From: Labrys monachus
GTDB lineage: Bacteria; Pseudomonadota; Alphaproteobacteria; Rhizobiales; Labraceae
Reading direction: 5' to 3'
Assembly (NCBI RefSeq): GCF_030814655.1
Contig: NZ_JAUSVK010000001.1
Coordinates: forward strand, 3,665,001 to 3,729,000
Length of the DNA: 64,000 bases
In this document: positions 39,055 to 49,376 of the stretch, one piece after another
Numbering within the stretch: position 1 is the first letter of the stretch
Layout of the letters: each line of letters begins with the position of its first letter
Position numbers and translations under genes: made by a program
Notes under the pieces: generated by a model
Seen by the model: only the letters and a program-made list of their open reading frames with translations
Database searches by the model: none
Told to the model about the DNA's origin: nothing

Positions 39055-41247
39055 TTACCATTTGTAGCTCGCCTTAAGCGTCGCGACCCGTCCCTCGCCA
39101 TAGCTGCAGTCATAGGCGGTATCGCAACTGGCCACGTAGCGGCGGTTGAAGATGTTGTTGACGTTCAACGCCACGTTCCATTTGTCGTAGGTATAATGAA
39201 TGCCGGCATCAAACAGAGTAGCGGACGGAACCTTCAGCGTATTCTGATTGTCGGCATAAGAAGAACCCTGATAACGAACGCCTGCCCCGAACCCAAGCCC
39301 CTTCAAGACGCCGGATTGGAGAGTATAATCGGCCCAGAGAGACGACAAAACCTCCGGTGTACCGTCCGGCCTTTTGCCGACGACGGTGGGATCGGAATCC
39401 TTGACCGTCTGGATATGGTATGCCGTGAATGCGGCCGTTACTTTCAGCGCTTCGGTTACGTTGGCCTTGCCCTGTACCTCCACCCCGCGCGAACGCACCT
39501 GGCCGATCTGCTTCTGGAAAAGCGTATTGTCTGGATCCGTGGTCAGGACGTTGGTACGGGTCAGATCGAAATAGGAGGCGGTGATCAGGCCATCGAAGAA
39601 GGCGGGCTTGTATTTGATGCCCGCCTCGTATTGCCTGGCGAATTCCGGCTTGAAGGCCTGTCCCTCGGCATCCGATCCGATTTGCGGATTGAAGGACCTG
39701 GAAATCGCGATATAGGGCGTCAGGCCATTGGCGAACTCGTAAGCAAGGCCCGCACGGCCGGAGAAGGCGCCGGTGTCGCCCGAAAAATTCGCCGACCCGA
39801 TCTTGTCGGTGCTGTTCGACCACACCCGATCATAGCGTCCGTTCAGCGTGGCAATCCAACCGCCCCCGAACTTCACCTGGTCCTGAACATAGGCACCAAG
39901 CTGATGCATGGTGTAGTTCTGGTCGAGATAAGGCACGTTCGAGGACTGCGATGCGCCATAAACCGGATTGCTGGCGCTGATCGGCGTAGCCGTGCTGGAA
40001 GCCTGGACCTGGTCGATGTTGTAATATTTGTAGTCGAGCCCGAACAACAATGTGTGGGCAAGCGCACCCGTGTCGAATCTGGCCTCAGCCTGATTGTCCG
40101 CCGAGAAGGTGTTGACGATGGTATGTTGCGAAAATCCGACGCGGTATAGGAGATTGTCCGGCGCCGTCGGCGTCGACGTCGGATAGCCTGTCGTCGGGTC
40201 GAGATAGCCATAGGTATAGGGTCCGCTTTCATCGACGTTCACATAGGAATAGCGGACATTCTGGCGGAATTTCCAGATATCGTTGAACCTGTGCTCGAAC
40301 TGATAGCCGATCATCGCCTGGTCGCGATTATAGGTATCCGCGGCCGGTTCATCATAATAGAAGCTGCGCGAAATATAGCCGAAGGGCGCACGGACCACGG
40401 TGCCGACATAGGGCAGGAAGCCGCCGGTATGGTCGAGGTCATCATGTTGATACTGGCCGAGCACGGTTAGACGGGTATCGTCGTTGGGCTTATAGGTGAC
40501 CGCCGGGGCAATGACCCCCGTCAGGCTTTGGGCATGATCCGTCTCGTAGCCGCCGCCGGAAAGCTTGCCGGTCAGGCGATAGCTCCATACGCCCGAGGCG
40601 TCGACCGGTCCGCCGAAATCGAAGGCCCCGTAGCCATGCCCCCAGCTATTGATGCCGGTTTCGAGATAATGCAGCGGTTCGTCGGTCGGCATCTTGCTGA
40701 CGAGATTGACCAGGCCGCCCGGATTGCTGCCGCCATAGAGGACGGAGGCCGGTCCCTCCAGGACTTCGATCCGTTCGAGGGTGAAGGGCTCGATCTTGAA
40801 GCCGCCGAAGGAATATTGATACAGCGGCAGCCCATCGAGAAATATGCCGGTCTGCGTGGCATCGAAGCCGCGGATACGGATCCAATCCGAACGTGAATCG
40901 ACGCCGTAGGGTTGAGCCTGCACACCTGCCGTATAGCGCAGGGCTTCGTCGACTTTTTGCGGCTGGTGCGCGTCAAGCTCGTCCCGCCCGATCACGGACA
41001 CCGATTGAGGCACTTCCTGGATCGGCGTGTTGGTCTTGGAGCCCGCGCTGGTATTTTTCGCGACATAGCCGACGACGGGGCCGGTCGGAGAGCCATTTGA
41101 GCCTGTGACCTTCAAAGGGTCGAGCTGGATCACCCCGCTGTCGCCGGTGCTCTGCGCATGCGCCGATGTCGCTGCGGCCAAGGCCAGCGCGCTCGATACG
41201 GCCAGCAGCCGAGCCCGTGAACGTCGAATCTTCCTCTTAATCGTCAC
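39055..41247 (-). CDS. TonB-dependent siderophore receptor (FhuA/FoxA-like)
   Basis: A 730-residue outer-membrane receptor for a ferric siderophore. A signal peptide ([20 protein letters not shown]) is followed by the plug domain with the TonB-box region and [36 protein letters not shown] and [18 protein letters not shown], then the 22-strand barrel ending in aromatic SYKW. The siderophore-receptor subtype and the FhuB/SIP partners suggest a hydroxamate ligand; not proven. GTG 41247 is chosen because it opens right onto the signal peptide; ATG 41322 is an alternative. Confidence 0.92.
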   Translation of the reverse strand: MTIKRKIRRSRARLLAVSSALALAAATSAHAQSTGDSGVIQLDPLKVTGSNGSPTGPVVGYVAKNTSAGSKTNTPIQEVPQSVSVIGRDELDAHQPQKVDEALRYTAGVQAQPYGVDSRSDWIRIRGFDATQTGIFLDGLPLYQYSFGGFKIEPFTLERIEVLEGPASVLYGGSNPGGLVNLVSKMPTDEPLHYLETGINSWGHGYGAFDFGGPVDASGVWSYRLTGKLSGGGYETDHAQSLTGVIAPAVTYKPNDDTRLTVLGQYQHDDLDHTGGFLPYVGTVVRAPFGYISRSFYYDEPAADTYNRDQAMIGYQFEHRFNDIWKFRQNVRYSYVNVDESGPYTYGYLDPTTGYPTSTPTAPDNLLYRVGFSQHTIVNTFSADNQAEARFDTGALAHTLLFGLDYKYYNIDQVQASSTATPISASNPVYGASQSSNVPYLDQNYTMHQLGAYVQDQVKFGGGWIATLNGRYDRVWSNSTDKIGSANFSGDTGAFSGRAGLAYEFANGLTPYIAISRSFNPQIGSDAEGQAFKPEFARQYEAGIKYKPAFFDGLITASYFDLTRTNVLTTDPDNTLFQKQIGQVRSRGVEVQGKANVTEALKVTAAFTAYHIQTVKDSDPTVVGKRPDGTPEVLSSLWADYTLQSGVLKGLGFGAGVRYQGSSYADNQNTLKVPSATLFDAGIHYTYDKWNVALNVNNIFNRRYVASCDTAYDCSYGEGRVATLKASYKW

Positions 41248-41333
41248 CAACGCCCCCACGCCATAAATACATCCACTGCCAAGGCACTTTATAGGCGACA
41301 TATAGATTGGATTAACCTCCATTGTAAACAGGC

Positions 41334-41348
41334 TTAATTTAAAATTAA
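41334..41348. promoter_or_regulatory. 15-bp palindrome in the AT-rich divergent promoter region
   Basis: TTAATTTAAAATTAA is a perfect dyad with a central A, placed between the receptor and the binding-protein genes. The surrounding 41260-41460 is far more AT-rich than the rest of the window. An iron regulator (RirA, Irr or Fur) site is expected here, but this sequence does not clearly match one consensus that I can verify. Confidence 0.5.
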
Positions 41349-41501
41349 TCCAAACTTGATCGCTATGTATTGCAGGAATGTGCAGTTTTTATTGATTATA
41401 AAGTGCACATGACTATTTAAAACTGCATATTGCAAATACTATATTTGGAGTGCCATAAAGCGCCGTCGGTGCAGGCATTGCGGCAACTTTGGAAAAGGCG
41501 C

Positions 41502-42446
41502 GTGAGGGTAGGCCAGAAGAGCCATGTGGGCGGTGGCGCCATAAAATCCCTGCTTGGCGGCCTTGCGGTGATTTGCGCCCTGATGCTCGGCTGCACGCCA
41601 ATACGGGCACAAGCTCCTGCTCGCCCCGGGCGCATTGTGGCTCTCGACTGGACGGCCGCGTCGATGCTGATATCGCTTGGTGTCCGTCCCGTCGGCGTAG
41701 CGGACGTCGATCTCTACCGCTTATGGGTCAGGGAGCCGGAAATACCGGCGGGTGTCCCGGATGTCGGGCTGCGCAACGCACCCAATCTGGAGATTCTCGC
41801 AGGCCTCAAGCCCGACCTCCTCCTGGTCAGCCCGCTTGGTGCGGCCACGCGCCCCATCCTCGACAAGATCGCACCGACGCAGGAGGTCTCGATCTACACG
41901 ATGGGGACCGATCCCTTCACCGGGGCGGGTGAGCAATTGATGGCGCTTGGCACCAGCCTGGGCCGCGACCAACAAGCTCTGTCCGTTATTGCCACGGCCG
42001 AGTTGACCCTTGCTTCGTTGCGCCGGCAATTGAGAGCGCATCCACAATCGAGATTCTTGATCATCCAGTTTCTCGATGGCCGCTTCGTACGGGTTTATGG
42101 ACAAAGCAGCCTTTTCGGCAGCGTTCTCAACCGCCTCGGTCTCGCCAATGCCTGGATGGCGAGGACCAATGCCTGGGGCTTCAGCCTGGTTGGCATCGAA
42201 AGGCTCGCGGCTTTTCCCGATGCCGATATTCTGGTGATCGATCCCACGCCCGCCGACGTGAAGCTGGCGCCCGATCCTCGCAGCCTGTGGGGCAATCTGC
42301 CCGCGGTCAGGGCCGGCCGGGTCCACCATCTTGCCGCCGCCTGGCCGTTCGGCGAGTTGCAGGCCGCTGAACGTTTCGCCCGGCTGCTGGTCGAGAACCT
42401 GGCGGTGCAGGGGTCCAATGCAGAGCACACCCATGACGGGCCTTGA
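41502..42446 (+). CDS. iron-siderophore ABC transporter substrate-binding protein (FhuD-like)
   Basis: A 314-residue class III periplasmic binding protein. Signal sequence IKSLLGGLAVICALMLGC with a possible lipoprotein Cys, then RIVALDWTAASMLISLGVRP, NLEILAGLKPDLLLVSP and the long connecting helix, then the second lobe (GSVLNRLGLANAWMARTNAW). It binds the ferric siderophore for FhuB. The start is uncertain (GTG 41469, GTG 41502 or ATG 41430); I prefer 41502, which follows GGAAAAGG and gives a normal signal peptide. Overlaps fhuB. Confidence 0.87.
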   Translation: MRVGQKSHVGGGAIKSLLGGLAVICALMLGCTPIRAQAPARPGRIVALDWTAASMLISLGVRPVGVADVDLYRLWVREPEIPAGVPDVGLRNAPNLEILAGLKPDLLLVSPLGAATRPILDKIAPTQEVSIYTMGTDPFTGAGEQLMALGTSLGRDQQALSVIATAELTLASLRRQLRAHPQSRFLIIQFLDGRFVRVYGQSSLFGSVLNRLGLANAWMARTNAWGFSLVGIERLAAFPDADILVIDPTPADVKLAPDPRSLWGNLPAVRAGRVHHLAAAWPFGELQAAERFARLLVENLAVQGSNAEHTHDGP

Positions 42447-44433
42447 AGATACCCGTCGCCTGGTGGCGACGCTGGTTCTGCTGGCGATGCCCGCAGGCAT
42501 CCTGACGTTCTCGTGCTGGAACGTGCAACTGCCCTTCTCACAATGGTGGCAGGCGGCGTTCACGCCCGACCTCGACGATCCCCGGCAACTTGTCTTCCAT
42601 TTCAGCGCCCTGCCTCGTGCAACCACCGCGATATTGGCGGGTACGGCCCTGGGCACTGCCGGTCTCCTGCTGCAGCAAGTCTTGCGGAATCCCCTCGCCT
42701 CGCCGACCACGTTGGGGCTGGAGGCCGGCTCGCAATTGGCCATGACCGTCGCCCTCGTCATGGCGCCGTCCTTGCTCGATATCGGCCGGGAATGGATCGC
42801 CCTTGCCGGCGCGCTGATTGCGCTCGGCTTCGTGCTGCTGTGCGCCATGCGCAACCGCTTCTCGTCCATCGCTCTCGTGCTTGCGGGCTTGGTGACGGGC
42901 CTCTTGTGCGGTGCACTCACGGTTGCGCTGCACCTGCTCGATCAGGAATATGTCTCCGTTCTATTCCTGTGGGGTAGCGGCTCGCTGGCGCAGCAGGACT
43001 GGTCTGCGCCCCTGGCCATGGCGCCGCGTATCGGTATACTCCTGCTGCTCGCTTCAATCGCAACTCGTCCTCTCAGCGTGCTGTCGCTGGATGACGAAAA
43101 CGCCCGCTCTCTCGGGCTGCCTGTCGCCTGGATACGAGGCGCCGGCGTGGTGCTCGCGGCTCTTCTGACGGCGACCGTGACAGCCAATGTCGGGGTGATC
43201 GGCTTTGTCGGCCTCGCCGCGCCGCAGATTGCCCAATTTTCGGGCGCCCGCCGTTTCCTGGCGCGCCTGGTCGTTGCACCGCTGGTCGGAGCCTTGCTTG
43301 TCCTGAGCGTCGACGGGGCGGTGGGCCTGCTGGAGACGGTCGGCGTAGTTGATCTGCCGACCGGTGCGGCGACCGCGCTTTTGGGTGCGCCGCTGCTGAT
43401 CTGGTTGCTGCCGCGCCTTCGCCGAAGCGATCCGCCGGCCGTTCCCTCGTTCGGCAGCGTGCAATTGAGGAACTGGCCTGCCCTTGTTCCTGCGCTGGCC
43501 GGTCTGCTGACGCTCGCGATCCTCGTTGCCTTCTTCATCGGCCGTACCGGCGGCGGCTGGCCTGCTGAAGGCTGGCATTTCACAAGCCTCGGCGACTTGA
43601 TCGCTGTCGCGCCATGGCGCATACCTCGCACGCTCGTCGTGATGTTCGCCGGCGCCATGTTGGCCGCCGCGGGCCTTCTCCTGCAGCGGATTACCGGCAA
43701 TCCGCTGGCCGCGCCGGAAGTATTGGGCATCGGCACCGGCGTGGCATTCGGGATGGTCCTGTCGCTGATCCTCGCCGTTACGCCCAGCGCCGTCGAGCAG
43801 ACGCTCGCCGGAGCGGTCGGCGGATTCGCCGCGCTGGCTCTGGTCCTGCTGGCGAGCCGAAAGAGCGGCTTTGCACCGGACCATATCCTGCTTGTTGGCA
43901 TTGCACTGTCCGCGTTGCTCGACGCCGTCGTGGTGGCTTTCCTCGCATTGGGCGATCCCCGCGCCACCCAGCTTCTGTCCTGGATTGCGGGATCGTCTTA
44001 CGCCGCGGACTGGCCGAACCTGATGCTGACGGCGATATTGGCCACGGCGCTGCTTCCCTCGACACTCGTCCTGACCCGCTGGCTCGACATCCTGCCCTTG
44101 GGCGATGCCGTAACCCGTTCGATCGGCCTGCCGCTTCCACGTGTGCGGCTAGCCATCATGGGCATCGCCTCGCTGCTCACGGCCAGCGCTGTGATGGCGA
44201 CGGGCCCTCTGACCTTCGTCGGCCTGGCCGGCCCTCATATCGCCCGCCTTATCGGTGTCCGCCGAGCCGTGCCGCAGATCGTGGTCTCGGCTTTGATCGG
44301 GGCTCTCATCATGGTCGTGGCCGACACGCTGGCTCGAACGGTGATTGCGCCCCGGCAATTGCCTGCCGGCCTCGTCGCCGCCCTGATCGGCCTGCCCTAT
44401 CTCGTGTGGCAGCTCGGGCGCAAAAGATCATGA
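42418..44433 (+). CDS. fhuB: iron-siderophore ABC transporter permease, fused double (FhuB-like)
   Basis: A 671-residue permease made of two tandem FecCD-type units, each with about ten helices, as in FhuB. Unit one shows GTALGTAGLLLQQVLRNPLA and GFVGLAAPQIAQF; unit two repeats GAMLAAAGLLLQRITGNPLA and FVGLAGPHIARLIG. Single-chain double permeases are characteristic of hydroxamate-type FhuB systems. AGGGG precedes ATG 42418, which lies inside the end of the binding-protein gene; ATG 42433 is possible. Confidence 0.94.
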   Translation: MQSTPMTGLEDTRRLVATLVLLAMPAGILTFSCWNVQLPFSQWWQAAFTPDLDDPRQLVFHFSALPRATTAILAGTALGTAGLLLQQVLRNPLASPTTLGLEAGSQLAMTVALVMAPSLLDIGREWIALAGALIALGFVLLCAMRNRFSSIALVLAGLVTGLLCGALTVALHLLDQEYVSVLFLWGSGSLAQQDWSAPLAMAPRIGILLLLASIATRPLSVLSLDDENARSLGLPVAWIRGAGVVLAALLTATVTANVGVIGFVGLAAPQIAQFSGARRFLARLVVAPLVGALLVLSVDGAVGLLETVGVVDLPTGAATALLGAPLLIWLLPRLRRSDPPAVPSFGSVQLRNWPALVPALAGLLTLAILVAFFIGRTGGGWPAEGWHFTSLGDLIAVAPWRIPRTLVVMFAGAMLAAAGLLLQRITGNPLAAPEVLGIGTGVAFGMVLSLILAVTPSAVEQTLAGAVGGFAALALVLLASRKSGFAPDHILLVGIALSALLDAVVVAFLALGDPRATQLLSWIAGSSYAADWPNLMLTAILATALLPSTLVLTRWLDILPLGDAVTRSIGLPLPRVRLAIMGIASLLTASAVMATGPLTFVGLAGPHIARLIGVRRAVPQIVVSALIGALIMVVADTLARTVIAPRQLPAGLVAALIGLPYLVWQLGRKRS

Positions 44434-45167
44434 AAGGCCGAATCATGCCCGCCATCGCCGAGCCCCTTCCCGCCACCGTGCGAGCTGTCCAGGACATCGC
44501 GCCGGACATGCGGCGGGTCTCGCTTGGAGGCGCCGGCCTCGAGGCGTTGCTGCCCGCGCCGGGGGCCCTTGGTCCCTATCTCAAGCTGCATCTTGAAGAC
44601 GCGGAGGGATATTCCTGCATCCGCACCTATTCGATCCGCCGCCTCGATCTCGAACGCGGGGAACTTCAGGTCGACATCACCCTGCATGGGCAGGATTCCG
44701 TCGGATCTCGCTTCGCCCTTCATGCCCGCGAGGGCGACAATGTCGGCGTGCGCGGCCCCGGTGTCATTCCGGCAGCACCGTGCGTCTCCTATCTGTTCGC
44801 GGGCGATCTTACCGCCCTGCCCGCTATTGCCTACACACTGGAAACTCTGCCGCACGACGTTGAAGTCGACGTCATCGTGGAAACGCCGAACCATACTGCG
44901 CAATGCCTGCTGCCTTGCACGCGAGGCGAGCGGCTCCGGTGTTTGCACCGTCCCGCCGGCACGCCGAGCCGGCTTGCAGAGGCCGTTCGCAACGCCTTGC
45001 CGCAGCCGCGTGGCGACGTCTTCGTCTGGGCCGGCGCCGAGGCCGCCATCGCCCGGGGCATTCGCAAGCACGTGCGGACGACATTGGGCCTGCCAGCCCT
45101 CAACTATCAGATCCTGAATTACTGGAAGGCCGGGCGCGCCGAGGGCGATTTCGACTGCCTGACCTGA
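44430..45167 (+). CDS. siderophore-interacting protein (NADPH/FAD ferric-siderophore reductase)
   Basis: A 245-residue SIP-family flavoprotein that reduces imported ferric siderophore in the cytoplasm and so frees the iron. The FAD motif IRTYSIRR (family R-x-Y-S/T) is at about residues 67-74, followed by GVRGPG and the SIP C-terminal domain (FVWAGAEAAIARGIRKHVR, YWKAGRAE). It starts at an ATGA overlap with fhuB, which ties it to the same substrate. Confidence 0.92.
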   Translation: MKGRIMPAIAEPLPATVRAVQDIAPDMRRVSLGGAGLEALLPAPGALGPYLKLHLEDAEGYSCIRTYSIRRLDLERGELQVDITLHGQDSVGSRFALHAREGDNVGVRGPGVIPAAPCVSYLFAGDLTALPAIAYTLETLPHDVEVDVIVETPNHTAQCLLPCTRGERLRCLHRPAGTPSRLAEAVRNALPQPRGDVFVWAGAEAAIARGIRKHVRTTLGLPALNYQILNYWKAGRAEGDFDCLT

Positions 45168-45432
45168 GAGAGGAGGCTTCTGCTGGATGCCGACGGGGCC
45201 GGCTCGGGAAAATCGGACAGGCAGGACAAGCCGGAATCGCTCTTCAAGCGGGCATAGGATCCCAAGGACAGGAGCAACGACGAGGCGCACATGCCGGCAT
45301 CCCGAACCGGGTCTTTCCGGCTCAACAGGACCAGCGCGTTCTACCTTCAGATCGAATCACCAAGAATCGCAAAATTCTTTTGAGACCCGTGCGTTGAGTT
45401 GGTGATCCGCTCCTGCTTGAACGCATTTTGCT

Positions 45433-46293
45433 CTAGCGCAGGATGAGGCCGCGCTGCTGGAGGAAGTCCTTCAGCACGTGGCGGCCGGTGAGCGCGGCCT
45501 CGTCGCTGACGCGCCGCGCCGTCTGCTCGGTCCAGTCGATCAGGCGCATCTCCTGCTCGACGCGGAAATCGTGCATGCGCGCATCATAAGCGGCGATCCG
45601 GGCCGGATCGGGCGCGACATAGCGTTCGTGGTGGAGGACGACATCCTGCGGCAGCCGGGGCTTGACGTCGGTGGCGGTCGCCGGATCGGGATAGCCGATG
45701 GTCATGCCGAAAACGACCATGGTCTCGTCGGGCAGCCCGATTTCGTCGGCGACGGCCTGCGGATTGTTGCGCATGGCGCCGATATAGCAGCCGCCGAGGC
45801 CGAGGGATTCGGCGGCGGTGATGGTATTCTGCGCCGCGAAGGAGGCATCCGCCACACCGAAGATGAATGCCTCGATATAGCCCAGTCCGAGGCCGGGATG
45901 GCCCTGGTCGCGGCTGATGGCGCGCAGGCGGGCGAGGTCGGCGACGAAGAGAAGCAGCAGCGGCGCATCGTGGATGTGCTTCTGGTTGGCGGCGTAGCCG
46001 GCCAGCCTCGCCTTGCGCGCCTTGTCCTGCACCGCCACGACGCTCCAGGCCTGGAGGTTGGAGGTGGTCGCCGCCGACTGGGCCGCAGCGATGATCGTTT
46101 CGAGAATCCCCGGTGCGAGAGGCTTGTCGAGATAGGTCCGGACGGAGCGGTGCAGCAGCATCGTGTCGAGAGCGCCGTTCCAGGGGATCGAGGCCAGCCT
46201 CTCGGCGAAGTCCTCGTCGCGATAGCGCGCCCGGACGCGCTCGCGCGCGGGCGATGGCGGTTGCCGGTCATGCGCCGGCGATTGATCGTTCAT
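45433..46293 (-). CDS. NfsA-like FMN nitroreductase family protein
   Basis: A 286-residue NADPH-dependent flavin reductase of the nitroreductase/NfsA type. Motifs: LLHRSVRTYLDKPL with the FMN-contacting Arg near residue 50, AAQSAATTSNLQAWSVVAVQ, AAESLGLGGCYIGAMRNNP and FGMTIGYPD. It lies 30 bases downstream of the fused CoA-transferase gene and on the same strand, so it may belong to that pathway rather than serve general nitro-compound reduction. Confidence 0.88.
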   Translation of the reverse strand: MNDQSPAHDRQPPSPARERVRARYRDEDFAERLASIPWNGALDTMLLHRSVRTYLDKPLAPGILETIIAAAQSAATTSNLQAWSVVAVQDKARKARLAGYAANQKHIHDAPLLLLFVADLARLRAISRDQGHPGLGLGYIEAFIFGVADASFAAQNTITAAESLGLGGCYIGAMRNNPQAVADEIGLPDETMVVFGMTIGYPDPATATDVKPRLPQDVVLHHERYVAPDPARIAAYDARMHDFRVEQEMRLIDWTEQTARRVSDEAALTGRHVLKDFLQQRGLILR

Positions 46294-46323
46294 CTTCTGC
46301 CTTTCCGAATTGTGCAGCCATGG

Positions 46324-48942
46324 TCAGATCACGCCTTCCGCTTCAAAGGAGCGGATCTCCGCTGTCGTGTGTCCAAGCAGTTCCCCAAGGACGTAGTCAT
46401 TGTCCTCGCCATAGCAGGGCGCGCCTCGATCGACCGGCCCGCCGACATGCGCCGGCGTCCTGTCGAGCTTGACCGGTATCTCGGCGACGGGCCATCGGCC
46501 GATCTTGGTGCCGTCGACCTCCGTCAGCCACGCCAGCGCCGCGAGCTGCGGATCACGATCGCAGCGATCCTCGGCGGTCTGGCAGACGCCGGCCGGCACG
46601 CCGGCCGCCTGAAGGCGGGCCATGCCGTCATAGGCGTCGAGGCCCTGCGTCCAGCCCGAAACCAGAGCGTCGAGTTCGTCCTGATGGCCGAGCCTGGCGT
46701 CGAGGCTGAGGAAGCGCGGATCCGTGGCCCATTCGCCATGCCCGGCGACGCAAGCGAGCGCCTGCCATTCGGCGTCGTCGAAGCAGGAGATGGCGAGCCA
46801 GCGATCTTCGCCGCGGCAGCGATAGGCGCCGTGCGGCGCGGCATGGCCGCCCGGCGAACGGTTGCCCGAGCGCTGCCAGACCTTGCCGTTGGCGGACCAT
46901 TCGAGGATCGCCTGGCTGCACAGGAAGATGCCCGCCTCGCATTGCGAGGCGTCGATGCGCTGGCCGCGGCCCGTGACGGCGCGGTGATAGAGGCTGCCGA
47001 GAATGGCCTGGGCAAAGCCATAAGCGCCCATCCAGTCGAGATAGGAATAGCCCCAGCCTGCCGGCATCGCCGGCTCGGGCAGGCCGGACATGTCGTTGGT
47101 GCCGGCGAAGGAGGCGGCGATCGGCCCGACCGTGCGCAGCCTGCCATAGGTGCCGTAGCTGCCCATGCCCGATTGCTGCACATAGATGATGTCGGGGCGG
47201 ATGGCGCGCTGCACCTCGTAGCCGAGGCCGAGCCGATCGAGGACGCCCGGCGAGAAGCCTTCGGCGACCACGTCGGAAAGGGCGACGAGGCGCCTGGCGA
47301 TATCCAGGCCCTTGGGATGGCGGATGTTGAGCGAGATGCCGCGCTTGCCGGCATTCTTGTTGTTGTACTGCCCGCCCATGTCGGGATCGTCGACGCCGGG
47401 AAGCGGCGCGGTCGCCGCCTCGCGGGCCGCGCGGCCGCCCACCGGCGCCATCGCGGCCAGCCTCGTATCGGGGTTTTCCTTCCACTCGACCTTGAGGCAC
47501 TCGGCGCCCAGCGCCGCTGCGAAGCGCGTGCCGCCGGCCGAGGCGAGAAACCAGGAGAAGTCGAGGATCCGCACGCCCTGGAGCGCAAAGGGCTTGGCGC
47601 GGGCCGAAAGAACGGGCGGACGGGGCGAGGCCGGCACCTTGTCCGGCCGCGGCGGGCGCGCTCCCGCAAAACCTTCCTGCGTATGCTCGCCGATGCGCGG
47701 CGCTGGGCGGCCGGCCTGCCAGCGCGTTTCCGAGCTCAGCCATTTGCCGGTGGCATATTGGAAGGAGCGGCCGGCCTCGGGATGGACGATGTCCGACACC
47801 GTCCCCCGCTTCAGCCAATGCTCGTCCTGCGCATTCTCGTGCGGCTTGCGCAGGGGCGCCCAGAGAAGCCCTGCCGCCTGCGCCTCCTTCCAGGGCGTCG
47901 TCGCGTAGGTCGTCGCCCGGACGAAGCGTTGCACCACTTCGAGCGTATGGGCCCCGGCCTCGTCACCGACCGAGGATCCGGGCACGCTGCGCGCATTGAG
48001 ATCGGCATCCGCGCCGGGCGGCTTCAGATCCGCCGCCATGTCGTAGCGCTTCAGGAACGGCACGAGATTGGCCTTGTCGCGCGCGCCGACGCCCCAGGTC
48101 ATGTACCAGCGTCCGTCCTTGGTATGGCTGACATTGGGCACGCGGGACACCGCCTCGGTGGCGTGGCGGCAGGTCTGGCGCAGCAGCGGCGCCCGCCGCA
48201 TCACCCAGGACATCAGGTCGAGCTCGGTGTTCTTGGAAACCGCCTCGTGCACGGCGCAGGCGACGTCCTGGCCCTGCCCGGACGCGAGGCGATCGATCAG
48301 CGCGGCGAGGATGCCGATGACGAGCTGTTCGCCGGCGATATGGTAGGCGTGCCACATCTGGGGAGCGATCGGCGGCAGGTCGTAGCGACCGGCGAGGTCG
48401 GGATCGTAGCCGCAATTCATCATCACGCCGCCGAGCGCGAGGTGGACGAGATCCGACCCCTTGAAGGCGCTCCAGGGCCCGTCATCGCCGAACGGCGTCA
48501 TCCGCGCGACGACGAGCGCAGGAAAGCGCGCGGCGAGCGCCGCCCTGTCGAGGGCGAGCACCTGGTTGAGCCGGCCCCGGCTGGAATCGAGCAGGATATC
48601 GGCCTCGCCGAGAAGATCGAGAAGCCGGTCCCGGCCCCCCGCCGCCTCGAGGTCGAGGACCGCCGAGCGCTTGCCGCGATTATAGGCCCAGAAATAGAGC
48701 GACCCCTCAGGATCCGGCCTGTCCTGCCAGAAAGGCGCGATCCCGCGCGTCGGACTGCCGCCCGGCGGCTCGATCTTGAGCACCTCGGCCCCGAGCCCCG
48801 CCAGCAGCAGCCCGCAATATTCGGCCGTCTCGTCGGCGAATTCGATCACGCGCAGCCCCGCCAGCATGCCAGGGGCATCCATCGGGGCTGGCCAGGCGGA
48901 ATCGTTTTCTGATTTTGGGGGCCGAGCCGGAGGGATGGTCAT
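46324..48942 (-). CDS. fused two-domain class III CoA-transferase (CaiB/BaiF family)
   Basis: An 872-residue protein made of two CaiB/BaiF (formyl-CoA-transferase-like) units in one chain, twice the usual length of about 400. Unit one starts LRVIEFADETAEYCGLLLAG with LGAEVLKIEPPGG; unit two starts VRILDFSWFLASAGGTRFAA with LGAECLKVEW, then NIRHPKGLDIARRL and GYSYLDWMGAYGFAQAILGS. Class III enzymes use an Asp that forms an acyl anhydride; unit two has an Asp at the expected place (YLDW), while unit one has no Asp there (MWHAYHIAGE). Only the second unit may be catalytic. It is divergent from the thiolase-like gene and probably activates that pathway's acid. Confidence 0.88.
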   Translation of the reverse strand: MTIPPARPPKSENDSAWPAPMDAPGMLAGLRVIEFADETAEYCGLLLAGLGAEVLKIEPPGGSPTRGIAPFWQDRPDPEGSLYFWAYNRGKRSAVLDLEAAGGRDRLLDLLGEADILLDSSRGRLNQVLALDRAALAARFPALVVARMTPFGDDGPWSAFKGSDLVHLALGGVMMNCGYDPDLAGRYDLPPIAPQMWHAYHIAGEQLVIGILAALIDRLASGQGQDVACAVHEAVSKNTELDLMSWVMRRAPLLRQTCRHATEAVSRVPNVSHTKDGRWYMTWGVGARDKANLVPFLKRYDMAADLKPPGADADLNARSVPGSSVGDEAGAHTLEVVQRFVRATTYATTPWKEAQAAGLLWAPLRKPHENAQDEHWLKRGTVSDIVHPEAGRSFQYATGKWLSSETRWQAGRPAPRIGEHTQEGFAGARPPRPDKVPASPRPPVLSARAKPFALQGVRILDFSWFLASAGGTRFAAALGAECLKVEWKENPDTRLAAMAPVGGRAAREAATAPLPGVDDPDMGGQYNNKNAGKRGISLNIRHPKGLDIARRLVALSDVVAEGFSPGVLDRLGLGYEVQRAIRPDIIYVQQSGMGSYGTYGRLRTVGPIAASFAGTNDMSGLPEPAMPAGWGYSYLDWMGAYGFAQAILGSLYHRAVTGRGQRIDASQCEAGIFLCSQAILEWSANGKVWQRSGNRSPGGHAAPHGAYRCRGEDRWLAISCFDDAEWQALACVAGHGEWATDPRFLSLDARLGHQDELDALVSGWTQGLDAYDGMARLQAAGVPAGVCQTAEDRCDRDPQLAALAWLTEVDGTKIGRWPVAEIPVKLDRTPAHVGGPVDRGAPCYGEDNDYVLGELLGHTTAEIRSFEAEGVI

Positions 48943-49376
48943 GCCGATATCGATTCCAGATATTGCAGAACCGGACATGCACGACGGTGGGGGACCGAAG
49001 CACCTATCCGGCAGGATAATGCATCATAGAATGATCTGGCCACTTGCGGCGCGCCGGTGTCAACGGCCGGCAGCCGGCCGCCGTAGGACATCAGGAATGT
49101 GATGTCGTTTGTGCCGACAGCGGGCGCGATGGCGGCGCACATCTGGTCACTCCGTGCCAAATACCGAAATAATACAGTGTCCCTGCCATTTTTGACGCTC
49201 GCCCTACCGCCTCTGAACACCTTTTCGACCGCAGAATACCAGCCGGGCGTCCGTTCGAGACATCGCAGATCGCGCAGGCGCCATCGCCAAAGACGTTGGG
49301 AAGACAGGCCTCGCCGGCAAGGGCGATCATTGACCGCACCCGGACATAATGCATTCTTTTACGCCGGGAGAGAGAC
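48943..49376. other. 434-bp divergent intergenic region
   Basis: Separates the CoA-transferase from the thiolase-like gene and should hold both promoters and probably the IclR operator. No credible coding sequence. I could not pick out a clear operator by eye. Confidence 0.5.

Noticed and set aside
45168-45432. Possible small gene between the SIP gene and the nitroreductase gene
   Set aside because: Short frames exist but have no ribosome site or family pattern; the stretch is under 300 bases.
45478-48912. A very long plus-strand open frame opposite the nitroreductase and CoA-transferase genes
   Set aside because: Antisense shadow of two well-supported genes; no independent features.
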